Notes under the pieces: model-generated
The model's database searches: none
What the model was told of the DNA's origin: nothing
What the model saw: the letters and a program-made list of their open reading frames with translations, nothing else
Translations under genes and position numbers: made by a program
Part shown: positions 33,318 to 42,514 of the stretch, one piece after another
How positions within the stretch are numbered: the first letter of the stretch is position 1
Layout of the letters: each line of letters begins with the position of its first letter
Source: Anaerolineae bacterium
Lineage (GTDB): Bacteria; Chloroflexota; Anaerolineae; Aggregatilineales; UBA3940
Reading direction: 5' to 3'
Assembly (NCBI GenBank): GCA_016926255.1
Contig: JAFGOY010000035.1
Coordinates: forward strand, 1-64,000
Length of the DNA stretch: 64,000 bases

Positions 33318-33346
33318 TCCAGTTGTCTCCTTCCTTTTGATGCAGC

Positions 33347-33380
33347 CAGCCGCGAGCGAACACTCGCGGCTGTTTTCTTT
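33347..33380 (+). terminator. Attenuator/terminator before methyltransferase
   Basis: CAGCCGCGAG (33347-33356) and CTCGCGGCTG (33363-33372) form a 10-bp GC-rich stem with a 6-nt loop followed by TTTTCTTT. It lies 30 nt after the leader-peptide stop and about 90 nt before the methyltransferase ATG. Confidence 0.88.
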
Positions 33381-33471
33381 CAAACAACCGTCGATTATCA
33401 ATTGAAGGTTGTCGCTCCCGGCGCTCATTCAACCTGTAATCACCATTCATCACATCAAAGGAGTCTGAAAA

Positions 33472-34269
33472 ATGGGGGACCAATCCTTGCTTGACGTACT
33501 GCTCAATCGACACAACACAACTGCCGAATGGCAGAAAATCCCCTGGCACGATCCCGATTTCAGCCGCCGGATGCTGGCCGAACATCTTTCCCAGGATCAC
33601 GATCTCGCCAGCCGCCGGTACGAGATCATCGATCAACACGTCGACTGGATTCACCGCACGATCCTCGATGCCCAACCCGCCGCGATCCTCGACCTGGGCT
33701 GCGGTCCTGGCCTGTATATGGATCGGCTGGTGAAGCTGGGCCATACCTGCACCGGCATCGACTTCTCGCCTGCGTCAATCGACTACGCCCGGCGCAATCA
33801 TGCCGGAACCTACCGGCTGGATAACATCGTGACCGGCGACTACGGCACCGGGTTTGACCTCGTCATGTTGATCTATGGCGAACTGAACGCCTTTGCACCG
33901 GAGGACGCGCAGAGAATCATCGATAAGACTCACCGGGCGCTCAGGCCGGGTGGTAAACTGCTGCTTGAGGTGATGAGCAGCGAGACTATCAAACAGATGG
34001 CCGGGCAGCCACCCACGTGGTATACCGCCGAAAGCGGCCTTTTCTCCGACCATCCTCACCTGTGTTTGCAGGAATCTCGCTTCGAGTCAGGCCGCCAGTC
34101 GACGACCTACTATGTTATTGAAGAGGACAACGAGGACATCCAGACCTACACGGCGATGCACCATCCCTGCACCGACGACGAGTACCGGCAGATGCTTGAT
34201 GCTTTCGAGCCTGTCATTTTCTACCCCTCGCCAACCGATGGGTTCTTCTGTATTGCCGCCACGAAATAA
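33472..34269 (+). CDS. Class I SAM-dependent methyltransferase
   Basis: 265 residues. Rossmann methyltransferase core with SAM motif I ILDLGCGPGLYMDRL near residue 68, motif II GIDFSPASIDYAR near 95, motif IV DLVMLIYGELNAF and LRPGGKLLLEVMSSE near 165. AAAGGAG precedes the ATG. The long C-terminal beta part with TTYYVIEEDNEDIQTY resembles small-molecule methyltransferases rather than Erm-type rRNA dimethylases, which would show an NIPY motif; none is seen. Expression is likely gated by the leader ORF and terminator upstream. Substrate unknown. Confidence 0.87.
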   Translation: MGDQSLLDVLLNRHNTTAEWQKIPWHDPDFSRRMLAEHLSQDHDLASRRYEIIDQHVDWIHRTILDAQPAAILDLGCGPGLYMDRLVKLGHTCTGIDFSPASIDYARRNHAGTYRLDNIVTGDYGTGFDLVMLIYGELNAFAPEDAQRIIDKTHRALRPGGKLLLEVMSSETIKQMAGQPPTWYTAESGLFSDHPHLCLQESRFESGRQSTTYYVIEEDNEDIQTYTAMHHPCTDDEYRQMLDAFEPVIFYPSPTDGFFCIAATK

Positions 34270-34303
34270 CGAGATTCGTTGAGAACCGTCGATGCAGGGT
34301 GCC

Positions 34304-35539
34304 TCATATACTCTGCATCGATCCTTTTTTGCCGTTCTTGATTGCCATGAACACCCCCAGCCCGACCACGTACCCGCCCAGCGAGAACACATACAGCCAG
34401 TACGCCCCGATCGTCTCGTATATCCACCCGGAGACCGGCCCGTTGAGCAGCAGCACCAGGTTGACCAGCGTCGAAGTGATCACCGTGATTGCAAAAGTTC
34501 GCTGCCCGACCGGTGCGTACTTCCCGATGAACACCACGATGCCCACATATAGAAACGCGCCCGATAACCCGTCGATGGTGCGCACAAGGACGATCACCGG
34601 CACCGACGGAGATGCGACAATCGCCGCGCACGCCAGCCCCCGCGCGATCAGCGCCACGATGATCAACAGGCTCGGCGAACGCCGTCGGCCCAGTTGGTCG
34701 GCCCACAGCATTGCCGGGATTTCGGCCAGCGCCCGCAGTGTGTTGAGCAGCCCCAGTACCGATTCCCCGGCACCGAGCTGATCGAGATAGAGCGGCTCGA
34801 AGTTCCGGAAGCTGCCCTCGATGAAATACCACACGCACACCGCGCCCGCCAGCGCCAGCAGGTTCCGGTTTCCCAGCAGCGTTTTGATCGACCCTGCTCG
34901 TCCGGGTGCCGGGTCGTTCTGATCGTTCCGTGCCCGCTCATCCGGCACCAGGAACAGCAGCAGCGCTGCCCCGATAAAAATCGTCGTAAAGCCATAGAAC
35001 CCGGAAAGGAGCGTCGTCTTTTCAATCAGCCACCCGGCGAACAGCACCGCCACTGCCCAGCCAAGCGATCCCCACATCCGGACGCTGCCATAGTTTTCGC
35101 GGTCGGCGATCCCCAGCGCCAGCGAATCACTCAACGGCAAGACTGCGCAGGAGAGGGTCGCGTTGAGGATCGTCAGCAGGAGCAGACAGAGAAAGACTTT
35201 GTGAAACCCGATGACCAGGGAAATCAGCGCCGTTCCGACCAGCGCGATCTGAAGCAGCCGGGCCGGGTGGGGAGAACGGTCGCTCCACTGGCCCCACAGC
35301 GGGGCGAACAGCAGTGCCACCCCCGATCCAATCGAGACCAGCACGCCGATCTGCATGCCGTTGAGGTTCTGCCGCGCGTAAAACAGGCTGATGAACGGCC
35401 ACAGAAATGCGCCACCGCTCCACATTACAAAGAAATAGAGCCGTAGCAGATTACGTTCCCGGCGGGCCTCTATCGGTGGTGCTGTCAAAGTCCAGTCCCC
35501 GGGATTGAACTTGCCTGCATCATCTTCTTCGAATCTCAC
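34304..35539 (-). CDS. MFS transporter, tandem paralogue 2
   Basis: 411 residues, about 12 helices, of the MFS_1-like/LacY-type group: GGAFLWPFISLFYARQNLNGMQIGVLVSIGSGVALLFAPLWGQWSDRSPHP near the N-terminus and YGSVRMWGSLGWAVAVLFAGWLIEKT in the middle. It starts with GTG overlapping the stop of its paralogue (GTGA), so translation is coupled. High similarity across the pair points to recent tandem duplication; they could form a heterodimer or act on related substrates. The solute is not predictable. Confidence 0.87.
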   Translation of the reverse strand: MRFEEDDAGKFNPGDWTLTAPPIEARRERNLLRLYFFVMWSGGAFLWPFISLFYARQNLNGMQIGVLVSIGSGVALLFAPLWGQWSDRSPHPARLLQIALVGTALISLVIGFHKVFLCLLLLTILNATLSCAVLPLSDSLALGIADRENYGSVRMWGSLGWAVAVLFAGWLIEKTTLLSGFYGFTTIFIGAALLLFLVPDERARNDQNDPAPGRAGSIKTLLGNRNLLALAGAVCVWYFIEGSFRNFEPLYLDQLGAGESVLGLLNTLRALAEIPAMLWADQLGRRRSPSLLIIVALIARGLACAAIVASPSVPVIVLVRTIDGLSGAFLYVGIVVFIGKYAPVGQRTFAITVITSTLVNLVLLLNGPVSGWIYETIGAYWLYVFSLGGYVVGLGVFMAIKNGKKGSMQSI

Positions 35540-36726
35540 GCGGGTTGTTCGACAGCAATGGTTTTTGTTTTGCCATTCTTGATCAGGCTGAACACGCCCA
35601 ATCCGATCAAATACCCGCCCAGCGCAATCACATACAGCCAGTAGGCTCCGAACATTTCATACACCCATCCGGAGAACGGGCCGCTGAGCAGTTTCATCAG
35701 GTTCATAATCGTGATCGTGATGATCGTGATGGCAAAGCTGCGCTGCCCGTTCGGCGCGTACTGCCCGATGAATACCACGATCCCCACGAACATGAAAGCG
35801 TTCGAAATCCCATCGACCGCCCGTGCCATGACGATCACCGGCACCGTCGGGGACATCACAATCGCCGCGCCTGCCGCCGCGCGGATCACCAGCGCCAGGA
35901 CGATCAGCAGGCCGGGCGAATGGCGTCGGCCAAGTTTATCGGCCCAGAGCATCACCGGGATTTCCACCAGCGCACGCAGCGTGTTGTACAGCCCCAGCAC
36001 CGACTCGCCCGCGCCGAGTTGATCGAGGTAGAGCGGCTCGAAGCTCTGAATACCTGCATTGATGAAATACCACACGCAGGCTGCCCCTGCCAGCGCCAAC
36101 AGGTTGCGGTTGCTGAGCAAAGCCCTGACCGTTCCCGACTGGCCCGGCGTATCGGGATGCTCGAAGCGCACGTTTCTGGCCGGTATCAGGAACAGCAGCA
36201 GCATCGAGAGGAACAGCAGCGCGGCAAAGCCGTAAAAGCTAACGAGGATTGTCGTCTTTTCGATCAGCCACCCGGCGAGCAGCACCGTGACCGCCCAGCC
36301 GACCGATCCCCACAGGCGGATGCTGCCGTAATGCTCGCGGTCGGCCAGCCGCAGCGTGAGCGCATCGGTCAGCGGCATGAGCGCGGAAGATGCCGTCCCG
36401 CTGATGATTGTCAGCAGGAACAGCCATAGAAAGGTTTGGCTCATCCCGATGATCAGGCTGATCGCCGCCGCGATGAGCAGCGCGATCTGAAGCAGCCGGA
36501 CCGGTCGAGGCGACCGGTCACTCCAACGCCCCCACAGCGGAGCGACCAACAGCGCGACTCCCGATCCAATCGAGACCAGCACGCCGATCTGTACGCCGTC
36601 GAGGTTCTGGCGCGAATAGAAGAGGCTGATATATGGCCACAGGAAAGCGGCCCCTCCGTACATTACGAAGAAGAAAAATCGAAACAGGTTATGAGCGCGA
36701 TGCGCTTCGGGTGTCGTTTCAGTCAA
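35536..36726 (-). CDS. MFS transporter, tandem paralogue 1
   Basis: 396 residues, 12-helix MFS_1-like transporter nearly collinear with the next gene: GGAAFLWPYISLFYSRQNLDGVQIGVLVSIGSGVALLVAPLWGRWSDRSPRP and YGSIRLWGSVGWAVTVLLAGWLIEKT. Conserved PLWGRWSDR is the motif A loop between helices 2 and 3. First gene of a two-gene unit; ends 4 bp into the paralogue's GTG. No regulator is adjacent. Efflux or nucleoside/sugar uptake are both possible for this group. Confidence 0.88.
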   Translation of the reverse strand: MTETTPEAHRAHNLFRFFFFVMYGGAAFLWPYISLFYSRQNLDGVQIGVLVSIGSGVALLVAPLWGRWSDRSPRPVRLLQIALLIAAAISLIIGMSQTFLWLFLLTIISGTASSALMPLTDALTLRLADREHYGSIRLWGSVGWAVTVLLAGWLIEKTTILVSFYGFAALLFLSMLLLFLIPARNVRFEHPDTPGQSGTVRALLSNRNLLALAGAACVWYFINAGIQSFEPLYLDQLGAGESVLGLYNTLRALVEIPVMLWADKLGRRHSPGLLIVLALVIRAAAGAAIVMSPTVPVIVMARAVDGISNAFMFVGIVVFIGQYAPNGQRSFAITIITITIMNLMKLLSGPFSGWVYEMFGAYWLYVIALGGYLIGLGVFSLIKNGKTKTIAVEQPA

Positions 36727-36856
36727 GATGGGAGTTTCCTTTTTGGTTCAGGGTGGTGTTGGGTATCGGGTTCATGGTGGAGGGATGTTAGTGCGCTGAA
36801 AGGGCACGGTATTGATCCGTACCCTTTCGAATCTTCCGTAGAAACAGCCAGCAGCG

Positions 36857-38008
36857 CTATTCGGCGCTTTCCGCCTCCGCCTCATCGACCGCCTCACCCG
36901 CGTCGGCGGCTTCCTCGTCGACCGGCGGCTGGTAGTCCTCATTCACCGGGCCGATCATCTCGCCCAGCGTGTACCAGGCCACTTCGAGATCGGCGCTGGC
37001 GGTGAACGGGCTTTCCTCGATGGCGTCGTAGGAAAGGCTCAGCCGGTCGATCACCTTCTGCAGGTCGGCCTTCTCTTCATCCGGCGTGATCGTCAGGATG
37101 TAGTTGAGCAGGTCGAGCGCATCCTCGATCTCGTTCCGGGCCAGCCCGGCGTTGTCATCCTGCAGCTGGATCCGCGCCCGCAGAATGCCCTGCCACGCGC
37201 GGATCAATAATAACTGGCGGTCGTATTCGGCGTACTCTGCGACACCCGGCAGGTCTTCCTGAAGCTGGGCGATCTGGTCGTAGGCCGTGTTCAACTCCAC
37301 CGACAGCTGGTCGACCGCTGCCCCCAGGTCGCTGATCAGTGTGTCCTGGTCGTCAAGGCCCTGCTCAGCGTCCCGGAGACGCGCTTCCAGGTCGGCGACC
37401 CGCTGCTCGGCTTCGGCCAGCCGCTGCTCACTTTCCGCCAGCCGGGTAGAGAGTTCCTGCTCGGAATCGAGCATCGCTGATTCCTGGTCGACTTCGGCCT
37501 GGGCCTGCGCTGCTTCCAGCGCGGCAACGTTTGATTCAAGCGTATCGACATCCGATTGCAGGCTGTTGATCTGCCCGGTGTTGTCGGCCAGCGGGGTGAT
37601 CGCGTCACGGTATAACTGCGGGACAAAGAAGAACAGCGCCGCGCCCAGCAGCGCCCCGATGATCAGCACGAATACCCAGGCGAACATCCGCCGCACGAAC
37701 CGCCCCACCCGGTCGCCGAAAGTGACCTTTGGCTGGTCGGCGGCGATCTGCGCGCTGTAATCGACTCTCGGTGCAGCGGGTGGTGGGCCACCTGGGGGTG
37801 GGGGGACGACTGCCGCCGTTGGCGTTGGCGGAGTCGGCGTCGATGCGGCGGTCGGCGTGCTGTCGACTACCGGAGCCGCTGCCGTTGCCTGCTTACCGCC
37901 ATCCGGCGTAGCCGCCGCTTTCGTTCGCCGCGCGCGCGGCTTGTTGTTGGCCGGTTGGCTCTCTTCCTGATCTTCTTCTACCGCGTTCAGATCGTCTTGC
38001 TCAGCCAT
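36857..38008 (-). CDS. Single-pass membrane protein with coiled coil
   Basis: 383 residues. The N-terminal 105 residues are disordered (basic KPRARRTKAAA, then Ala/Thr/Pro-rich with PPPPGGPPPAAP), followed by FGDRVGRFVRRMF and one membrane helix (about 113-138). Residues 145-245 form a long coiled coil with heptads (LESNVAALEAAQAQAEVDQE, LAEAEQRVADLEARLRDAEQ). A helical C-terminal part (260-345, TPR-like) ends in an acidic tail rich in Glu/Ala. Topology suggests cytoplasmic N-terminus and extracytoplasmic coiled coil. No enzymatic signature; possibly an envelope-organising protein. Confidence 0.7.
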   Translation of the reverse strand: MAEQDDLNAVEEDQEESQPANNKPRARRTKAAATPDGGKQATAAAPVVDSTPTAASTPTPPTPTAAVVPPPPGGPPPAAPRVDYSAQIAADQPKVTFGDRVGRFVRRMFAWVFVLIIGALLGAALFFFVPQLYRDAITPLADNTGQINSLQSDVDTLESNVAALEAAQAQAEVDQESAMLDSEQELSTRLAESEQRLAEAEQRVADLEARLRDAEQGLDDQDTLISDLGAAVDQLSVELNTAYDQIAQLQEDLPGVAEYAEYDRQLLLIRAWQGILRARIQLQDDNAGLARNEIEDALDLLNYILTITPDEEKADLQKVIDRLSLSYDAIEESPFTASADLEVAWYTLGEMIGPVNEDYQPPVDEEAADAGEAVDEAEAESAE

Positions 38009-38302
38009 ATCTCACCCTTCTGCTGTGTTTCCTATATCCACTCAACCATTTAATTATACTCGTTCCCGATGCGGTTGTGTATAGGCAGAGAGTCCGGAAA
38101 TTTTGAGCCATGCCCTGAATCGCCAATCGTTGACAGGCAATTTCCCATACCCTATACTGAAATCTAGGAGCTTACTTCTTTCAGTCTCGAACAATTCTAT
38201 CCTCCGTACAGGCCAATTAACACGTGCCGTTCAAACAACTTAATATTCATCTTCCCCCTTCGGTCTGTAGTTTAATCCAACGATTGTTATAAGGAGAATA
38301 CG

Positions 38303-39472
38303 ATGTCTGGCACAGGCAGAGCGTGGAAGCCATTACAGATCGGATTGGCGCTGCTGATTATCGCAGTGACAGCGGGGTGCAGTCACGTTGAAGACCTGCC
38401 ATATGAAACGATCTGCGACCGTGATGCTTTGGCCGATTTGCACGGCAGCGAACTGGTATTGATTCGATTTGACCCGGAAGGTGTTCTGATGCGGGCCGAA
38501 TTGGTCGACGAGGAGCTTGCAACAACCATCGGGGAAGAGCACAAAACAGCTTTCATCGAGGCAATGGCTGAACACTTTGATATTGTTGATATGACGGATG
38601 AGGACATCGTGCCGGAGGGTGATATCCCATCGCCGGACGATCTGGAATCTATTCAGGCGATTCTGGACGAGCTTGGGGCCGATGGCGCGGTGCTGGTGTT
38701 GAACGGCTATGGTTACGAAATGAATCAGGGTGGGGCAATTCTCGATGAAGCTGCGGAGGATGCCGCACAGGATACGCTGGAGACGATCTTAGGCGAGAAA
38801 GCGGGCGACCATCTGCAAAGCCTGACCGGGCCGACCTTTGTAAGTAATTACTATCTGGCATCGGATACCATGATCGTCAACCGGCAGGGGGAGGTCGTGT
38901 GGGAATTTAACGGCAAAGCGGGGTTGATGCCCCGTCCATTGTCAGGATCGGTTGGCGAGGAAGCCGAAACTTTTGCCCGTACCATGGTTGGAGGAGACCC
39001 AACCGAAGGTGAACTGACCAGGGCGATCAGCCTGTTGTACGAGCATTATTCAGCGTACCTGTCCTGGATACTCGATCGGGAACTTGAAGAATCGAGCGCT
39101 ATCAACTACTTCGTCGATTATCCGAACAATCAGGAAAAAGACGGGATAACTGTTTTCCCGGCCAGCGATTCGATACATACACCATTCATTATGACAGCAG
39201 AGGAGCGGGCCGAGTACGAGGAACGGAAGGAAAACAACCTGTGGACGGTTGCTAAAAGCAGCCGGTGGCGCACCTTCTGGCAGTGGCCGCAGGCCTGGGC
39301 AGCACTGAAACTCCTGGGATTGTCGCTGCTGGTAGCACTTCCAATATCATATCTTGGTAACAGGGCGCAGGAGCGCGGCCAGGAACCCCCAGGCTGCGTT
39401 CTGGTGGTCGGATTTGTGGCTGGAATAGCCATGCTGGCATCCATCTTCTTTTTGCTGAAGGCTGTCTTCTGA
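38303..39472 (+). CDS. Hypothetical lipoprotein with C-terminal membrane helices
   Basis: 389 residues; AAGGAG precedes the ATG. Lipobox VTAGC (Cys at about 26), then an acidic domain with LHGSELVLIRFDPEGVLMRAEL and LGADGAVLVLNGYGYEM, resembling nucleotide-free alpha/beta domains but not matched to a family. Two C-terminal membrane segments (LKLLGLSLLVALPISYL and CVLVVGFVAGIAMLASIFFLLKAVF) add a second anchor. Residues between are probably outside. Divergent from the coiled-coil protein gene. Function unknown. Confidence 0.65.
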   Translation: MSGTGRAWKPLQIGLALLIIAVTAGCSHVEDLPYETICDRDALADLHGSELVLIRFDPEGVLMRAELVDEELATTIGEEHKTAFIEAMAEHFDIVDMTDEDIVPEGDIPSPDDLESIQAILDELGADGAVLVLNGYGYEMNQGGAILDEAAEDAAQDTLETILGEKAGDHLQSLTGPTFVSNYYLASDTMIVNRQGEVVWEFNGKAGLMPRPLSGSVGEEAETFARTMVGGDPTEGELTRAISLLYEHYSAYLSWILDRELEESSAINYFVDYPNNQEKDGITVFPASDSIHTPFIMTAEERAEYEERKENNLWTVAKSSRWRTFWQWPQAWAALKLLGLSLLVALPISYLGNRAQERGQEPPGCVLVVGFVAGIAMLASIFFLLKAVF

Positions 39473-39481
39473 CCGGTGAAA

Positions 39482-40363
39482 CTACTGTGTCCCCCCCATT
39501 CCAGCCAGAATCACCCGCGCCGTCTCGACCATCTCCTCCGCCCAGTTGTAGGCTTTCGCCTGCGCTTCCAGATCGTCCCGCCACTTCGCATCGAGTTCGA
39601 TTGCCTTGCGATACTGCTCGATGGCCGGTTCGCGCTTTTTGAGGATGTGCAGTGCGACCGCGTGACCGGCGAACGCATACGACGGCGCATCGGGGAGCGA
39701 GGTCGCCCGCGCCCAGGCCGATTCCGCCCTTGACGCCCGATCCATGACCAGCAGCAAAAACGCCTGGTTGTTGAACCCCTCCGGGTTGTCGGGTACCAGC
39801 CGTGAATATTCCTCGAAGGCTTTCAACGCCGCGTTGAGATTCATCGCCGCGAACAGTGCATATCCCCGCCGCAGGTAGGCGGGAGCGAATCGCGGATCGA
39901 TTTTGATCGCCCGTCCCAGGTCGGCGATGGCCGAATCGAGGTTCTCGCTGCTGGCGTCCGGGTCGCTGAAATCGGTGTAGGTCGCCAGCCCTCGATTGTA
40001 GAATGCGGGGGCCATTGCACCATCCTGCTCGATAGCCTTGCTCAATGTCTCGACCGCCGCCTCAGGATCGCCCATCAATAGATGAAGTGCCCCCTGATTG
40101 CACAACACAGCCGCATTATCGGGCAGCAGTTCGATCAGCTTTTCAGCCGATGTCTGTGCTGCGTCCCGATCTTCCCCGCCCGCCGCCTCGTCGAATGCCG
40201 CCGCCGCCGATTTTACTTCGTCCGATTCTTTGTCGAGCGCTTCGGACAGCCGGATCAGGGCGATCTCACCGGCGAATTGCAGCCGCTCGATTGTCAGGCA
40301 GGGCGCGATGCGCTTCACCGCTGCCCCTGATTTCTTGTTCGGTGCTTTTCTTTTCTTCGCCAC
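39482..40363 (-). CDS. Tetratricopeptide-repeat protein
   Basis: 293 residues from a GTG at 40363 with AGGAGGATAC immediately upstream; the longer frame lacks a ribosome site. Basic N-terminus (KKRKAPNKKSG), then TPR units: AVLCNQGALHLLMGDPEAAVETLSKAIEQ, APAFYNRGLATYTD...LDSAIADLGRAIKI, APAYLRRGYALFAAMNLNAALKAFEEY and AVALHILKKREPAIEQYRKAIEL. TPR arrays mediate protein contacts; no other domain. No signal peptide, so cytoplasmic. Partner unknown. Confidence 0.85.
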   Translation of the reverse strand: MAKKRKAPNKKSGAAVKRIAPCLTIERLQFAGEIALIRLSEALDKESDEVKSAAAAFDEAAGGEDRDAAQTSAEKLIELLPDNAAVLCNQGALHLLMGDPEAAVETLSKAIEQDGAMAPAFYNRGLATYTDFSDPDASSENLDSAIADLGRAIKIDPRFAPAYLRRGYALFAAMNLNAALKAFEEYSRLVPDNPEGFNNQAFLLLVMDRASRAESAWARATSLPDAPSYAFAGHAVALHILKKREPAIEQYRKAIELDAKWRDDLEAQAKAYNWAEEMVETARVILAGMGGTQ

Positions 40364-40500
40364 GTATCCTCCTTGTCGGTGAACTGCGCCGAGTCTATGC
40401 CGCGCCGGGCGGAATCGCAACAAGTGTGGTGGAGGGCGGCGACCTATGGTCGTTTCGCAGCGATGCCGCCCCGTCAGGTGAGGTGATACGGTAATTCAGG

Positions 40501-42252
40501 CTAAAGCTCTGTCTTCTCGTCCAGGACTTTACGCTGGCGCAGTAAATCTACCAGCTGCTCCAGGCTGATGCCATAGCGCGCGGCGATTCGATCCGCGTAG
40601 CTCCGTCCCAAAGGTGGGCTTAACACCACGCGGTAGCTGTAAGGGCCATCCCCGGCAGTGACATCCGCCTGCCCCTCTCCCTCCTCGTAAGAAGCTACCA
40701 TACTGATTACCTGGCTGTCTCCGGTTGTGTTCATGTTCACGTCCTGAACGGTGGCCGCCAGTTCGTGCAGATGGGTGGTAAAGACGGCTCGCAGGCCGAT
40801 CTGGCGGAACGCCCGAACAACGTCCTGCGCCACGTAGAGGCTCTCCCCCATGTTGGTAGTAGAAAGCGATTCATTCAAGAGCACCAGGCTGTAACGAGTG
40901 ACCTGTTCGAAGATGGCCCGGAGGCGGCAGGCTTCATCGCCAAAGCGTCCGGTACCCAGCTCCAACCGTTCCTCTACCGGGTAGTGAGTATAAATCCCAT
41001 CGACAGGGCTGATGCGAGCGCGCCGCCCTGGAATAAAAAGCCCGGATTGTGCCATCACCTGGGCCTGGCCTACAGCCTGCATGTAGGTCGTTTTGCCTCC
41101 CTGGTTAGGGCCTGTCAGGATCACAATTCGGCCACGCGATCCCAGGATCACCTCGTTGGTTACCACCTGCCCGGCCAGGTTTTCCCCCGGCTTCTGGCCG
41201 CTCAGGTGGAGAGCCAACTGGACGTTGTAATTATCCTCAATCTCGCAAACCCGCTCTTCACCGGGAGCGATCTCCGGCAGGCAGAGAGGCAGCCCCAGCG
41301 ACTCCACCTTCCGCGCAAGCTCCACCGCCTGCACAAAAAAAATAATCTCCGGGCGCAGGTTCTTCATGAACTGGCTGTTCAGGTGGACATAGCGTTTTAA
41401 CTCGCGGGCAATGGGTTGAGTTGTCTTCTCCAACACTCCGGACAGGTCCCGGAAGAGGGGAACCATCATCGGCTCGGCACGCCGGGCCGGACCGCTGCTG
41501 GGAAGCCCTCCGGTGATCATGTTGTCGCTTTCGGTGATCATAGGCAGCGAATGTAAAGGGGCTATACCCTTTCCCACAGCCGCGCTTTTACCCAGGAGGC
41601 GATCTAACAGGCCGTGCTCTGTGAACCGCTCCGAATTTACCGAAAGGAGCACGGCCTCTTCCGGGCGTAGATGCTCGTCAAGATTCACTCCCACGGTGAT
41701 GCTCGTGCATGCCCGCAAGTCCGAGAGTATCTCCGGCAGGGCCTTGATGACCCGCTGAAAATCCTTTTCGGTGATGAATCGATCAATGTGGCTTCGCAGC
41801 GTTCGCAGGCCCGGCGAACTTATATCGCCATCCACGCCCTTGAAAGCCTCGCTCAGGAGATGGACGCAATCGACCAGCAGTTGCAGTTCGCCCGCTCGCT
41901 GGATGACCTCCTGAAGAGAAGTGTCGCCAGCAAAGTGAGGATAGGTAAAAAGCACCAGTTCGTCGAGCAGCGGCAGCATCGACTTGAAAGCTTCCACCAG
42001 GATCGGCTGGTGGAGCAGGTCATTCAGGACAGCCTGTCGATAGGCGATCACCGCCGAATCCCGGCACAGTTGATACAAAATCCTTCTGATTGAGTCCCGG
42101 TGAGGGCTGTAAGGGCACATGCCCGCGACAAGGGTCTCCAGGGCGAGGTCGCGGATTACCTCGTTCGAAAGCTGCCCGCCGGATCGCGCTTGCTCTCCAC
42201 CGGGCCAGAGCAGGCTTAAACCCTGTTCACTCTCTCCAGTATTCAGAACCAA
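40501..42252 (-). CDS. MutS-like ATPase (MutS-related subfamily)
   Basis: 583 residues from a TTG preceded by GGAGG. The clamp/core helices come first, then a MutS-family ABC ATPase: Walker A GPNQGGKTTYMQAVGQ near 375, and a Walker B-like VLLNESLSTTN near 460 where canonical MutS has DE-x-GRGT. There is no N-terminal mismatch-binding domain, so it is not a mismatch repair MutS. The NES Walker B is typical of a MutS-like subfamily known in other bacteria, whose role is unclear but probably involves DNA structures. Cytoplasmic. Codon use is slightly less GC-biased than the neighbours. Confidence 0.82.
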   Translation of the reverse strand: MVLNTGESEQGLSLLWPGGEQARSGGQLSNEVIRDLALETLVAGMCPYSPHRDSIRRILYQLCRDSAVIAYRQAVLNDLLHQPILVEAFKSMLPLLDELVLFTYPHFAGDTSLQEVIQRAGELQLLVDCVHLLSEAFKGVDGDISSPGLRTLRSHIDRFITEKDFQRVIKALPEILSDLRACTSITVGVNLDEHLRPEEAVLLSVNSERFTEHGLLDRLLGKSAAVGKGIAPLHSLPMITESDNMITGGLPSSGPARRAEPMMVPLFRDLSGVLEKTTQPIARELKRYVHLNSQFMKNLRPEIIFFVQAVELARKVESLGLPLCLPEIAPGEERVCEIEDNYNVQLALHLSGQKPGENLAGQVVTNEVILGSRGRIVILTGPNQGGKTTYMQAVGQAQVMAQSGLFIPGRRARISPVDGIYTHYPVEERLELGTGRFGDEACRLRAIFEQVTRYSLVLLNESLSTTNMGESLYVAQDVVRAFRQIGLRAVFTTHLHELAATVQDVNMNTTGDSQVISMVASYEEGEGQADVTAGDGPYSYRVVLSPPLGRSYADRIAARYGISLEQLVDLLRQRKVLDEKTEL

Positions 42253-42514
42253 TCCTGCCTCCGCTTGAATTGGGGGTTGAGCAGCAACTGAACATTCGCC
42301 ATTTTCAGTATAATCGGTTTTGAGCGGGCAGAAAACTCTCTTGAAAATAGACGCCTGTTTTCATTTTCGTGGGTAAGCCGCCCCTCGGCACATGGGCAGC
42401 TTTGCGGTGAGCCATAGCCCCAAACTCCCATCCCCGATCCTCAGCGCCAAACCGTCGACTGTGCTACGATAGAAAGAGGGTCATCATTGTCTGGTTTTTA
42501 GGAGGAGTTGAACA

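Noticed and set aside
33472-34269. Erm-type rRNA methyltransferase
   Set aside because: The leader resembles erm attenuators, but the enzyme lacks the NxPY-type catalytic motif and has a small-molecule methyltransferase-like C-terminus.
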